From Flavihumibacter fluvii (GTDB lineage Bacteria; Bacteroidota; Bacteroidia; Chitinophagales; Chitinophagaceae), in assembly GCF_018595675.2 (NCBI RefSeq), contig NZ_CP092333.1, positions 2,938,001-3,002,000 on the forward strand: a stretch of 64,000 nucleotides of DNA, written 5' to 3'. A program made the translations under genes and the position numbers. Positions 1 to 7,590 of the stretch are shown here, piece after piece (position 1 is the first letter of the stretch; each line of letters begins with the position of its first letter). The notes beneath the pieces are model-generated. The model was not told the DNA's origin and ran no database searches. It saw only the letters and a list, made by a program, of their open reading frames with translations.

Positions 1-74
1 AATACTTTTTGAACACGTCTTGAAGCAACGGACTTAAACCTATCTTTTTTTATCGATGAAGCAGACTTTGCCAT
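1..74 (-). CDS. Small hypothetical protein, N-terminal part only (cut by window edge)
   Basis: An ATG at 74 on the minus strand opens a frame that stays open to base 1, 24 codons. It begins M-A-K-S-A-S-S-I-K-K-D-R-F and is rich in Lys, Arg and Ser, ending in a VASRRVQKV-like stretch. This resembles the start of small basic proteins found on Bacteroidota and Firmicutes accessory elements, which continue with a leucine-rich helix and a later N-Y-E-Y segment, but that part lies outside the window. No function is assigned. The start has no clear Shine-Dalgarno sequence, which is usual for this phylum. Confidence 0.45.
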   Translation of the reverse strand, partial: MAKSASSIKKDRFKSVASRRVQKV

Positions 75-453
75 TTCTCATTTTTTATTAATTCAGATAA
101 TATAGTTAAAAATATATATACTATTATATATAGTACATTATTTATCCAACTATTTAGTTAAATAAACATACAATATAATTTCAATAAAATGCGAATAAAA
201 GTCCCCGGTTATTTTTTAAATAATTGCAGGTATATTTTAGCGGCTATATTACATTTATCGGTTAATAATAAATGAATATGTTGCATTTATATATTAACTT
301 TATCAATATTCCATTAAAGAGAAAGAAATAATCAATAAAATACTTCTTAACTATTACATTAAATATTTAGTTTGATATGGGCCTAATTTTGTCTATTCTC
401 CATTGACCGCTACACATTAAATATTCGTTTCTAGGCAGGAAATTTTTAGTTAT
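75..453. other. AT-rich intergenic stretch without a recognisable gene
   Basis: About 380 bases of very AT-rich sequence full of stop codons in all frames. It contains short TA-rich palindromes near 110-135 but no convincing ORF, RNA gene or clear -33/-7 promoter pair. It separates the truncated gene at the window edge from the 3' end of the BNR/sortilin gene. Its base composition is far lower in GC than the genes to its right. Confidence 0.6.
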
Positions 454-3400
454 CTATTCCTTCACCCCCACCACCGTCAGCTTCTTCTCCCTTACCAGCT
501 CATTAAACTTCGCCAGATCTTCCTTCTTCAATTTCGCCAGCTTCGCTAATTCAATATCACACTTCCCAGCAATATCTGCATACACATCACGCGACTGTTT
601 CGAAGGCGCCATATTTCCGCTGTTGGCGGCGTTGAAGACACCGGCGAGTTTGTCGTTGAGGCGGATCGGGTAATTCAGTACATCCTGGCCGCTCTTGGCC
701 CTGGTCTGGTAGAGGGCTTCTTCGATGGTGGTGAGTTGCTTCGAAAGGGTATCGGCGGCGGCTTTCACATCAGCCGGACAATCCTTGCCCTGGCGCGCTT
801 CAAAATCGGTTAACTGCCCGCGGATCGAACGGATATCCTTAATGCCTTTCTGCACTTCATTGAACTTATCCTGGGCCTGCTTTAAGAAGGCAAACTGCGC
901 GGTGTAATCTGCAGGACTGATCTTGTAATTGGGATCGCCTTTTACGACAAAGGGCACTTCGGTACTATCATTGCCGACTTTCACCCGGGCGAAATAATTG
1001 CCAGGTGGCGCCGTGATATTTCCCGGTACACCATTCCATAAGATCATGCCCTCGATCTTCTCGCCGGTGCCATATAAAAGGTTCCAGACAAAGCGGTTCA
1101 TGCCGGCTCGGATATCTAATTTATTGTCTTTGTCATCGGGTGTAAAGGTTTTAATCAGTTTGTGCTCAGCATCAAAAATGCTTACGGAAGATTTGCTGCT
1201 GGTATCTGCTGCATAAAAATTCACTATCGCACCGGCGATCGGATTTGCACCGGCATTGGTGGGCGCAGAAGCCCGATACCCACCACCCGCATCACCGGGG
1301 ATGCGCCATACTTCATTCACCGGAAACACATGCAGCTTCTTGCTGGTGATCGCGGGGTCGAATTGCTGAACTGTCGTGAGGTCATCCAGCACCCAGAAGG
1401 CACGGCCCTGGGTGGCCACGACCAGGTCATTGTCTTTAATGGTGAGGTCGGTAATGGGCACCATGGGCAGGTTCAGCTGGAAAGGTTTCCAGCTAGCACC
1501 ATCATTGTAACTGATGTACATGCCGTATTCGGTTCCGGCATAGAGCAGTCCATCGCGCTTATGGTCGGCACGCATCACCCGCGTGAAATGCAGGGGCGCG
1601 ATACCGTTCGTGATCAGGGTCCAGGTTTTGCCGTAGTCGGTCGTCTTGTAGATATAGGGCGCGAAATCATCCAGCTTATAGCGCGTGCCGGTGAGGTAGG
1701 CCACACCCTTTTTCGTCGGATGCGTTTCGATAGCATTCCACATCATCCACTTCGGCGCGGCAGCCGGCGTTACATTGCTCCAGTTCTTGCCGCCATCTGT
1801 ACTGATGTGTACCAGTCCATCGTCGGAGCCGGTCCAGAGCAGGTCTTTTTCCAACGCACTCTCGGTGGCGGTGAAAATGGTGCAATAGTATTCTACAGAA
1901 GTATTGTCCTGCGTAATGGGCCCGCCGCTGGATTTCTGTTTGCTTTTGTCATTGGTGGTGAGGTCAGGCGAGATCTGCTCCCAGCTGGCGCCTTCATTCT
2001 CGGTCACAAAGAGGGCATTGCCGGCACTGTAGAGCCGCTTCGGGTTATGCGGCGAGAAGAAGATCGGGAAGTTCCACTGGAAGCGGTAGCGCTGCACATC
2101 AGCACCGGCACCAATGGGGTTATCGGGCCATACACTGATCGCACGGTCCTCGCCGGTCTTATGGTCGAGCCGCGATAAATAACCGCCGTAATTGCCGCCA
2201 TACACGATATCGGGATTGGTTGGATCGGCCACCACATAACCGCTTTCACTGCCCGCGGTGGGCTGCCAGTCGCTGGCTGTGATCGCCGAACCATAGGTGC
2301 GGCTCTTGATCCGGATCGTACTGTTATCCTGCTGCGCGCCTAAGATTCGATAGGGAAAACTATTGTCGGTACTCACGCGATAGATCTGCGACGTGGGCTG
2401 GTTCTCGTACGTGCTCCAGTTGGCGCCGCCATCATAACTGATTTGTCCGCCGCCATCATCGGCCACGATCATACGCTGGCCGTTTTCCGGATCGATCCAG
2501 AGGTCATGGTGATCGCCATGCGGCGTGGAGAGGGCTTTAAAATTCTTGCCGCCATCGGTCGATTTCTGGAACTCCACATTCATCACATAGAGCTGGTCTT
2601 CGTTTTTCGGATCCACAAACACTTTTGAGTAATACCAGGCCCGCTGGCGGATATCGCCGCTGCTGTTCTGGAGGGTCCAGGATTCCCCGGCATCCGAACT
2701 GGAAAAGAGTCCGCCATTGGCATTCTCTACAATGGTGTATACTTTATCGGGATTGGAGGGCGCTACGGCCACGCCCACGATGCCCCAAACGCCCTTGGGC
2801 AGGCCCCTGGTGGCCGAGATGTTTTTCCAGGTATCACCGCCGTCGGTGCTTTTCCAGAGGCCCGAGCCTTCGCCGCCGCTTTCCATGCTGTAAGGCGTGC
2901 GGATCACGCGCCAGGTGCCGGCGTAAAATGTGGTCGGATTGCCGGGCTCCATCACCAGGTCGCTGGCGCCGGTCTGGTTGTTGACGTAGAGGGTGCGTTT
3001 CCAGGTCTTGCCACCGTCGGTGCTCTTGTACACGCCGCGGGTTTCATTCGGTCCGAAGAGATGGCCCATCACCGCCACCCAAAGGATATCGGGATTGCGC
3101 GGATGGATCACGATGCGGATGATATGTCGGGCGTCTTTCAGTCCGAGGTTTTTCCAGCTGCGGCCGCCGTCTTCGCTGCGCCAGATGCCGCCGAGTCCTT
3201 CGGAGACATTGCCGCGCATCGTGTTCTCGCCTTCGCCGGCGTAGAGGATGTTTTCATCAGATGGCGCTACGGCGATAGCGCCCATGCTTCCGCCGAAATA
3301 TTTATCGGAAATGTTTTTCCAGTTGCTGCCGCCGTCGGTGGTCTTCCAGACGCCGCCGCCGGTGGCGGCCATGTAGAAGAGTTGTTTGTTTTTATAGGAT

Positions 3401-3576
3401 CCGGTTACGGCGCCGGAGCGGCCGCCGCGGAAGGGGCCAATGAGGCGGTATTTGGTGGTGGAGAGGAGGATGGAATCGGCTTTGGTGGTTGAAGGGGCCG
3501 GTGTAGGTGTTTTCTTTTTCTGGCCAATGGCGCATACAGACAGGCCAACAAAAATGGCAAATAAGGTTATTCTCAT
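454..3576 (-). CDS. Secreted BNR/Asp-box (sortilin/VPS10-like) beta-propeller protein
   Basis: A large exported protein of about 1040 residues. I place the start at the ATG at 3576 because the next residues (MRITLFAIFVGLSVCAIGQ) form a clean signal peptide. The longer frame upstream would overlap the antitoxin remnant at 3628. The mature part carries roughly ten Asp-box repeats of the S-x-D-x-G-x-x-W type (STDGGSNW, SEDGGRSW, STDGGKTW, SSDAGESW and others), typical of sortilin/VPS10-like and BNR beta-propellers. The last 200 residues are helical and Lys-rich. Such proteins are periplasmic or surface-exposed in Bacteroidota. They are often annotated as glycosyl hydrolases, but no catalytic residues are evident here. 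A paralogue lies at 16697-19783 with the same layout. Substrate unknown. Confidence 0.85.
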   Translation of the reverse strand: MRITLFAIFVGLSVCAIGQKKKTPTPAPSTTKADSILLSTTKYRLIGPFRGGRSGAVTGSYKNKQLFYMAATGGGVWKTTDGGSNWKNISDKYFGGSMGAIAVAPSDENILYAGEGENTMRGNVSEGLGGIWRSEDGGRSWKNLGLKDARHIIRIVIHPRNPDILWVAVMGHLFGPNETRGVYKSTDGGKTWKRTLYVNNQTGASDLVMEPGNPTTFYAGTWRVIRTPYSMESGGEGSGLWKSTDGGDTWKNISATRGLPKGVWGIVGVAVAPSNPDKVYTIVENANGGLFSSSDAGESWTLQNSSGDIRQRAWYYSKVFVDPKNEDQLYVMNVEFQKSTDGGKNFKALSTPHGDHHDLWIDPENGQRMIVADDGGGQISYDGGANWSTYENQPTSQIYRVSTDNSFPYRILGAQQDNSTIRIKSRTYGSAITASDWQPTAGSESGYVVADPTNPDIVYGGNYGGYLSRLDHKTGEDRAISVWPDNPIGAGADVQRYRFQWNFPIFFSPHNPKRLYSAGNALFVTENEGASWEQISPDLTTNDKSKQKSSGGPITQDNTSVEYYCTIFTATESALEKDLLWTGSDDGLVHISTDGGKNWSNVTPAAAPKWMMWNAIETHPTKKGVAYLTGTRYKLDDFAPYIYKTTDYGKTWTLITNGIAPLHFTRVMRADHKRDGLLYAGTEYGMYISYNDGASWKPFQLNLPMVPITDLTIKDNDLVVATQGRAFWVLDDLTTVQQFDPAITSKKLHVFPVNEVWRIPGDAGGGYRASAPTNAGANPIAGAIVNFYAADTSSKSSVSIFDAEHKLIKTFTPDDKDNKLDIRAGMNRFVWNLLYGTGEKIEGMILWNGVPGNITAPPGNYFARVKVGNDSTEVPFVVKGDPNYKISPADYTAQFAFLKQAQDKFNEVQKGIKDIRSIRGQLTDFEARQGKDCPADVKAAADTLSKQLTTIEEALYQTRAKSGQDVLNYPIRLNDKLAGVFNAANSGNMAPSKQSRDVYADIAGKCDIELAKLAKLKKEDLAKFNELVREKKLTVVGVKE

Positions 3577-3627
3577 GTTCAGGAAATATTTACAGGGCAT
3601 GAAAATAGGCCAAATAGGGTGATTTAA

Positions 3628-3837
3628 CGCTTTGAAGCCTTCAAACTTGGAGTCATGTTGCAGGAGCTTCGCCACAAGAATAATCTTACCCAGGAACAAT
3701 TGGCAGAAAAATGCGGTACAACCAAAAATTATATATCCCGCATTGAAAACGACGCAAGTGATATCAGGTTATCAACTTTAATGCGAATTATAGCAGATGG
3801 TTTTGGGGCAAGGCTGGAACTCCGGGTGCATAGTTAA
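3628..3837 (+). pseudogene. HigA-type XRE antitoxin remnant lacking its N-terminal part
   Basis: The frame is open from just after a TAA at 3625 and reads RFEAFKLGV, then an XRE helix-turn-helix core: LTQEQLAEKCGTTKNYISRI followed by ENDASDIRLSTLMRI. It ends in FGARLELRV. This matches the C-terminal two thirds of HigA-like antitoxins of HigBA modules. In intact homologues the EAFKLGV segment follows about 30 further residues, which are missing here. Translation could begin at ATG 3655 and give a 60-residue helix-turn-helix peptide, so a residual DNA-binding activity is possible. No HigB-type toxin is present upstream. The last 57 bases recur at 5947-6003. Confidence 0.65.
3781..3837 (+). repeat. 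Direct repeat copy 1: antitoxin C-terminal tail
   Basis: A 57-base stretch encoding MRIIADGFGARLELRVHS plus stop. It matches 53 of 57 bases with 5947-6003 in the same orientation. The two copies bracket about 2.1 kb holding the 55-residue ORF, the histidine kinase and response regulator, and a broken cytochrome c gene. Sequence before and after the repeats is unrelated. Confidence 0.85.
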
Positions 3838-3855
3838 GTTGATGATAAGGCACAA

Positions 3856-4023
3856 CTATTTGTTGCTTTGTGAATTTTTGGTCCTGGCACTAGCATTTTT
3901 ACTAGGTACTTTTATAATACCTGCATCAATTAAAAATTGCCTTGCACTTTCTTTAGATTTAAGCACCTCTTCACTAACCCTTTTAATTGCCTCTAGTTGT
4001 TCATTAATCGCTTTCTGCGTCAT
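3856..4023 (-). CDS. Small hypothetical protein (55 aa), toxin-antitoxin-associated type
   Basis: The minus strand reads ATG at 4023 to TAG at 3856 and gives a 55-residue protein starting M-T-Q-K-A-I-N-E-Q-L. It has an amphipathic helix (EAIKRVSEEVLKSKESARQF), then FLIDAGIIKVPSK and a basic Ser/Lys-rich tail. The pattern of a helix with E-x-V-L-K-S followed by F-L-I-x-A-G-I is one I associate with short ORFs next to HigBA-type modules in Bacteroidota. That association is recalled family knowledge and is not shown by this sequence. It converges on the antitoxin remnant with an 18-base gap. A TAnnTTTG box lies just upstream. Function unknown; it may be an orphaned module member. Confidence 0.6.
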   Translation of the reverse strand: MTQKAINEQLEAIKRVSEEVLKSKESARQFLIDAGIIKVPSKNASARTKNSQSNK

Positions 4024-4042
4024 ATTGCAGGATTGTATATTT

Positions 4043-4050
4043 CAAAAATA
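4043..4050 (-). promoter_or_regulatory. Candidate Bacteroidota -7 box for the 55-aa ORF
   Basis: The minus strand reads TATTTTTG, a match to TAnnTTTG, 19 bases before the ATG at 4023. A TTG lies about 23 bases further upstream on that strand, at the far end of the accepted -33 spacing. Confidence 0.4.
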
Positions 4051-4258
4051 GTTGATTATTGAATTTAAAATTGCAAATGGGTTAAAACACGCAGTCAATA
4101 AACGTTTACATTATCCTTTCAATCAGGAACCCTATGCATCTATTCCCTTTTATTCGTAGGGCCCTGAAATTGTTATTGCCGATAGGCCGGCAAGCTACCC
4201 CCGGCGGCAAAAAATGTTATACCGGCTTTTAAGACTACCTTTAAAACAAACCTCCATT

Positions 4259-5347
4259 ATGGAAGACATTAATAGATCTGACGAGTTAACCAATGTTAAC
4301 AAGGAGCTTGCATTCCAGATGGAAGAAAGAAAACAACGGGCCGCGGAATTAGCCATTGCAAACAAAGAATTGTTGTTTCAAAATGCTGAAAAGGAAAAAC
4401 GTGCAGAAGAATTAGTTATCGCTAATAAAGAGCTCATCTTCCAAAATGCTGAAAAAGAGAAACGCGCCGCAGAATTAGTAATTGCAAATAAAGAGCTCAT
4501 CTTTCAAAATGCGGAGAGAGAAAAAAGGGATGAAGAATTAGTGATAGCTAATAAAGAGCTCGTATTTCAAAACCAGGAGAAAGAAAAGCGTGCCGCCGAA
4601 TTAATTATCGCTAATGAGGAACTGTTGTTCCAAAACGAGCAAAAGGAAAAAATGACCACCGATTTAATTCAACGCAATAAAGACCTGGAACAATTCGCCT
4701 ATATTATTTCTCACAACCTGCGTGCCCCGGTAGCCAATATTATTGGGCTTTCCTACAGGCTCCAGCAAACCGGGCTTCCAGATGAACTTAGAAGCCAGAT
4801 CGGCGCAGGACTTTCCACTTCAGTTACTAAACTGGATGAAGTGATCAGGGACCTGAATGATATTTTAAAAATAAGGCAGAAGGTTGACGAAAGCAAGCAG
4901 TTGATCAAATTAGAAAAGTTTGTCACAGAAATTCATTTAAGCATTGAAAAAATGGTTGAAAATGAAAAGGCCCTGATTCTTTGGAATTTTACCGAAGCCG
5001 AAGAAATCGTCACTATCAAAAGTTATTTGCACAGTATTTTTTATAACCTTATTTCCAATAGCTTAAAATACAGGCAATTGACGGAGACACCGATAATAAA
5101 AATTACCAGTCGTAAGGAAAATGGCAAAATTATTTTGCTCTTTCAAGATAACGGGATTGGGATTGACCTTTCAACAGCAGGGGAGCATGTATTTGGATTG
5201 TACAAACGTTTCCATCCCGACAGAGCCGAAGGAAAAGGAATGGGATTGTACATGGTGAAAACACAGGTAGAATCCATGGGTGGAAAAATCAGTGTCAGCA
5301 GTGAGGTAAATGCAGGCACAGAGTTCCGAATTGAATTTAATTCCTGA
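4259..5347 (+). CDS. Cytoplasmic sensor histidine kinase with repeated coiled coil
   Basis: A histidine kinase of about 362 residues, taking ATG 4259 (MEDINRSDEL) as start; an upstream ATG at 4214 would add 15 residues of poor quality. Residues about 10-130 are a coiled coil made of 21-residue units (KRAAELVIANKELIFQNAEK type). These are followed by a HisKA-like H-box (FAYIISHNLRAPVANI) and a HATPase domain with an N-box (FYNLISNSLKY), a G1 box (FQDNGIGID) and a G2 box (GKGMGLYMVK). There is no signal peptide or transmembrane segment, so it is cytoplasmic and may sense through a partner. The response regulator begins 14 bases after its stop, so they form one operon. The pair lies inside the degraded island between the two antitoxin tails. 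Confidence 0.88.
   Translation: MEDINRSDELTNVNKELAFQMEERKQRAAELAIANKELLFQNAEKEKRAEELVIANKELIFQNAEKEKRAAELVIANKELIFQNAEREKRDEELVIANKELVFQNQEKEKRAAELIIANEELLFQNEQKEKMTTDLIQRNKDLEQFAYIISHNLRAPVANIIGLSYRLQQTGLPDELRSQIGAGLSTSVTKLDEVIRDLNDILKIRQKVDESKQLIKLEKFVTEIHLSIEKMVENEKALILWNFTEAEEIVTIKSYLHSIFYNLISNSLKYRQLTETPIIKITSRKENGKIILLFQDNGIGIDLSTAGEHVFGLYKRFHPDRAEGKGMGLYMVKTQVESMGGKISVSSEVNAGTEFRIEFNS
4337..4651 (+). repeat. Five tandem 63-bp units encoding 21-residue coiled-coil repeats
   Basis: Inside the histidine kinase gene, five consecutive units of 63 bases each encode R-A/D-x-E-L-x-I-A-N-K/E-E-L-x-F-Q-N-x-E/Q-x-E/K-K. Twenty-one residues equal three heptads, so unit gain or loss keeps the coiled-coil register. 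A degenerate unit precedes the block. The nucleotide sequence of the units has drifted, so they are not a recent slippage product. Confidence 0.85.
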
Positions 5348-5361
5348 GTAAATTTTTCACA

Positions 5362-5745
5362 ATGACACCCTCCCGCTTTATTATAGTCGATAATGACCCG
5401 GTGAATAACCTGCTATGTAATTTGGCAATTAAAGATGCAGCCGCGAGCGCCGATATCGTTGCCTTCACTAACCCTCTTAAAGCATTTGAGTACATCAGTG
5501 CATATACTGAAAGCAATAACTGTATGAGCATTTTGCTGCTCGATATCAATATGCCTATTTGGTCCGGGTGGGATTTTGCTGACCACTTTGAAAAATTGGA
5601 TGAGAAAATCAAAAAATGTTTTAAGATTTATATGCTTTCCTCTTCCATCGACAACAATGATAAGCTAAGGGCGTTAGAAAATAAAAATGTGGTAGCTTAT
5701 ATTGAAAAACCCCTTACGGAAGAAAAGGTTTTTTCCATGCTGTAA
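5362..5745 (+). CDS. Single-domain response regulator (CheY-like)
   Basis: A 127-residue receiver domain without an output domain. It has the acidic start (FIIVDNDPVNN), the phospho-acceptor region LLLDINMP with the conserved Asp, the Ser/Thr switch in YMLSSSID and the conserved Lys in IEKPL. It follows the histidine kinase by 14 bases and is presumably phosphorylated by it. With no DNA-binding domain it should act by protein contact, as a phosphate shuttle or on another kinase. Its stop codon lies one base before the stop of the broken cytochrome gene on the other strand. Confidence 0.9.
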   Translation: MTPSRFIIVDNDPVNNLLCNLAIKDAAASADIVAFTNPLKAFEYISAYTESNNCMSILLLDINMPIWSGWDFADHFEKLDEKIKKCFKIYMLSSSIDNNDKLRALENKNVVAYIEKPLTEEKVFSML

Positions 5746-5746
5746 C

Positions 5747-5934
5747 CTATTTAATTTCCTTTGCCTTTGCCACAATATATTTTTTCAGGTTCTCCATATC
5801 CTCCTCTGTCAGTTTGCTGCCGAAGTTGGGCATGCCGGCAACCGTTACTAATGTATAGATTAATTCTTACAACTGACCTTATAAAGTTCGCTCCCAACAG
5901 GCTCTTTCCTGTTTTTGCAGGAACTATCATTATG
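5747..5934 (-). pseudogene. Cytochrome c lipoprotein remnant with internal deletion
   Basis: Two frames on the minus strand together look like a small c-type cytochrome. Frame one (5934-5863) reads HNDSSCKNRKEPVGSELYKV then SCKN and stops. It resembles a lipobox (SSC) followed by a GxELYxxSCxNCH haem-attachment region that breaks just before the second Cys-His. Frame two (5866-5747) reads TVAGMPNFGSKLTEEDMENL then KKYIVAKAKEIK and a TAG stop, the Met-ligand and C-terminal helix end of a cytochrome c. The middle, including the CH of the haem motif, and the signal peptide are missing. The gene cannot make a haem protein. It abuts the second antitoxin tail. Confidence 0.6.
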
Positions 5935-5946
5935 TTACCGCTGAGA

Positions 5947-6003
5947 ATGCGAATTATAGCAGGTGGTTTTGGGGCAAGGCTGGAACTGCGGGTGCATGTT
6001 TAA
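5947..6003 (+). repeat. Direct repeat copy 2: orphan antitoxin tail
   Basis: Encodes MRIIAGGFGARLELRVHV plus TAA, only 18 codons, matching 53 of 57 bases at 3781-3837. Nothing upstream in frame resembles a helix-turn-helix, so this is a fragment and not a gene. It sits directly against the broken cytochrome c sequence. Confidence 0.85.
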
Positions 6004-6017
6004 TGCATGAATTCAGA

Positions 6018-6376
6018 TCATGGGCTGAGTTTTTCAATATCATCGAGGTCCTTATAACGACCGGATGCCTTTTTTGCATCAATAAGATTGTTTAAATGAA
6101 TAAACCTAACCATTAAACCATTATCCTCGAAGCTCAATGCATTGTTAAAAGCGTTCTCGAATTGAACACCTTTGAGCCTGGTTAAAATATCAATACTAAC
6201 CGGGGGGCGGCCAAACGTAAAAACATCAGCCGTTTCAAGATCCAGAAATTTCTCTTCTGTCATATCAAAAACCGGCATTCCGAACTGCTTAAATGCTTTC
6301 AATAATTATACTCCACATTATTATCATTTAAGGCCTGTATAAACTCCCTGAAGTCATTGTTAAAAATCGCAGTCAT
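6018..6376 (-). pseudogene. Nucleotidyltransferase (AbiEii/MNT-like toxin type) with catalytic core deleted
   Basis: The ATG at 6376 overlaps the stop of the upstream small gene (TAATG) and encodes MTAIFNNDFREFIQALNDNN then VEYNY, followed by TGA at 6299. In the next frame from 6302 the protein resumes with KAFKQFGMPVFDMTEEKF, DVFTFGRPPVSIDILTRL and AKKASGRYKDLDDIEKL. Intact Bacteroidota relatives have about 40 residues between these parts carrying the GG...G and D-x-D metal-binding motifs of nucleotidyltransferases. That block is absent and the frame is shifted. The remnant cannot be catalytic. Its partner gene upstream is intact, which suggests a decayed two-gene module. Confidence 0.7.
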
Positions 6377-6582
6377 TACGAATCAAATTTTCTGCAGGAA
6401 AAAATAGTTTTATCCATTCTTTGTTCATCCGAAATGGAAAAACCATAGGCCTGGGAGATAAGGTAATATGCCTGCCTCAGCCGTTCTGCATAAGGAACAG
6501 ATTTGTCAAATACATTTGCCCGATCAGCCTCTTCGAAGGTTTGTATTTTAAAAGCGGTCCGGTCAAATTTGTAGTCAGACAT
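6376..6582 (-). CDS. Small partner protein of the nucleotidyltransferase module
   Basis: A 68-residue protein starting M-S-D-Y-K-F-D-R-T-A-F-K (or one Met earlier). It continues with TFEEADRANVFDKSVPYAER, LRQAYYLISQAYGF and a C-terminal RMDKTIFSCRK. Short proteins of this kind, with YKFDxTAF near the start and a closing D-K/R-T-x-F, commonly precede AbiEii/DUF6036-like nucleotidyltransferase genes in Bacteroidota. Its TAA overlaps the ATG of the broken transferase. I chose this start because a TAnnTTTG box at 6598-6605 lies just upstream, and the longer reading would run through that box. It may be an antitoxin or chaperone left behind by toxin loss. Confidence 0.65.
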   Translation of the reverse strand: MSDYKFDRTAFKIQTFEEADRANVFDKSVPYAERLRQAYYLISQAYGFSISDEQRMDKTIFSCRKFDS

Positions 6583-6597
6583 CATTATTGTTGTATG

Positions 6598-6605
6598 CAA
6601 ATATA
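6598..6605 (-). promoter_or_regulatory. Candidate -7 box for the nucleotidyltransferase module
   Basis: The minus strand reads TATATTTG, an exact TAnnTTTG, 15 bases before the ATG at 6582. A TTG is present upstream but at a shorter spacing (15) than usual, so the -33 element is uncertain. Confidence 0.45.
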
Positions 6606-6690
6606 ACCAATCTGGAGGGACAATTTTTACTAGAATCACAAACTACCTGGCATGCATGCAAACAGTGAAAAAAATCAGCGATTACAACTG

Positions 6691-7566
6691 CTATCGGTTT
6701 TCCTTTTTGAAGGAAGACGGACTCAAATCAAATCGCGCTTTAAAAGAACGGCTGAAGTGGGAAACACTTTCAAAACCACACTCAAAAACAACTTCATTGA
6801 TGGTTTTATGGTGATTACGTAAAAGCAGCAAGGCGTAATTGAGTCGCTTTTCCAACAGCCATTTCCCGGGATTGGTATTATAAATTTTTTCAAAATCCCG
6901 TTTAAACGTCGAAAGGCTCCTGTTGCACAATTCTGCGTACTTATCCAGTGTCAGGTTGAAGCAGAAATTATCTTCCATGACCCGTTGCAGGGTAAGGTGC
7001 TGGGGTTCGTGTAGTAATGAACAGAAATAGGATAATACTTCTGCATTCCCCGGATTGTCGGCAATGGTCAGGATAAGTTCCTTAAACTTAAGTTCTAACA
7101 AGGAGGAATCGGGCTCATGTGCACCACTAAAATATGAAGAGAATGATAGAAAAAATCCGGAGAGCGCATCACTCTTTTCCAGGATCATCACCGGTTCAAA
7201 TTTTTGATGGAAACTGTTCAGTGGTTTTGATTTTGTCCTTAAGGTGTCACAAATGAATTTATCCGGAATAAAAAACAAGACAACACAAAACCCTTTATCC
7301 AGGAAGTTTTCAAATATCCAGGCGCCCTTGCGTACAAACACACAGGTATCACTGCCAATGGCGTAAGACTTTTGGGCAGTATGCCAGATCTTGTTTCCTT
7401 CTACGACATAAAATAAATAGTTATACTGGCTCCAGGCATCAGAAAACCTCGACTTCATGAGTCGCGCTTCCAATGGACAATTAAAAAGCGTAATAAGGGA
7501 ATCGCTGCAATTGAACTGGCGATAATAGCTTGGGTGCTTAAGAACGCTTTCGTAAAAATTTACCAT
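6691..7566 (-). CDS. AraC-family transcriptional regulator
   Basis: A 291-residue regulator. The N-terminal 170 residues look like a cupin-type sensing domain (YNYLFYVVEGNKIWH). The C-terminal 100 residues form the double helix-turn-helix of AraC proteins, with DKYAELCNRSLSTFKRDFEK, then NPGKWLLEKRLNYALLLL and the signature VVFECGFESVSHFSRSFK. I place the start at ATG 7566 (MVNFYESVL). The longer frame uses a TTG inside a TAnnTTTG box. It is divergent from the methyltransferase at 7669, so it may control that gene or itself. The inducer cannot be deduced. Confidence 0.9.
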   Translation of the reverse strand: MVNFYESVLKHPSYYRQFNCSDSLITLFNCPLEARLMKSRFSDAWSQYNYLFYVVEGNKIWHTAQKSYAIGSDTCVFVRKGAWIFENFLDKGFCVVLFFIPDKFICDTLRTKSKPLNSFHQKFEPVMILEKSDALSGFFLSFSSYFSGAHEPDSSLLELKFKELILTIADNPGNAEVLSYFCSLLHEPQHLTLQRVMEDNFCFNLTLDKYAELCNRSLSTFKRDFEKIYNTNPGKWLLEKRLNYALLLLRNHHKTINEVVFECGFESVSHFSRSFKARFDLSPSSFKKENR

Positions 7567-7590
7567 AAGATTCCTGTTGAACCGTACAGG

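Noticed and set aside
1162-2178. Long plus-strand reading frame opposite the first BNR protein
   Set aside because: It lies wholly antisense to a gene with clear Asp-box repeats and signal peptide, and its product has no recognisable features.
3577-3699. Upstream extension of the first BNR protein
   Set aside because: It would place 41 residues before a clean signal peptide and overlap the antitoxin remnant on the other strand.
4134-4232. 32-codon frame before the histidine kinase
   Set aside because: Short, Arg/Leu-rich and ended by a stop out of frame with the kinase; no similarity recognised.
4337-4651. Repeats considered as a CRISPR-like array
   Set aside because: They are in-frame coding units within a kinase, without spacers.
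3781-6003. Transposon with direct repeats
   Set aside because: No transposase, terminal inverted repeats or short target duplications are visible; the repeats are antitoxin coding sequence.
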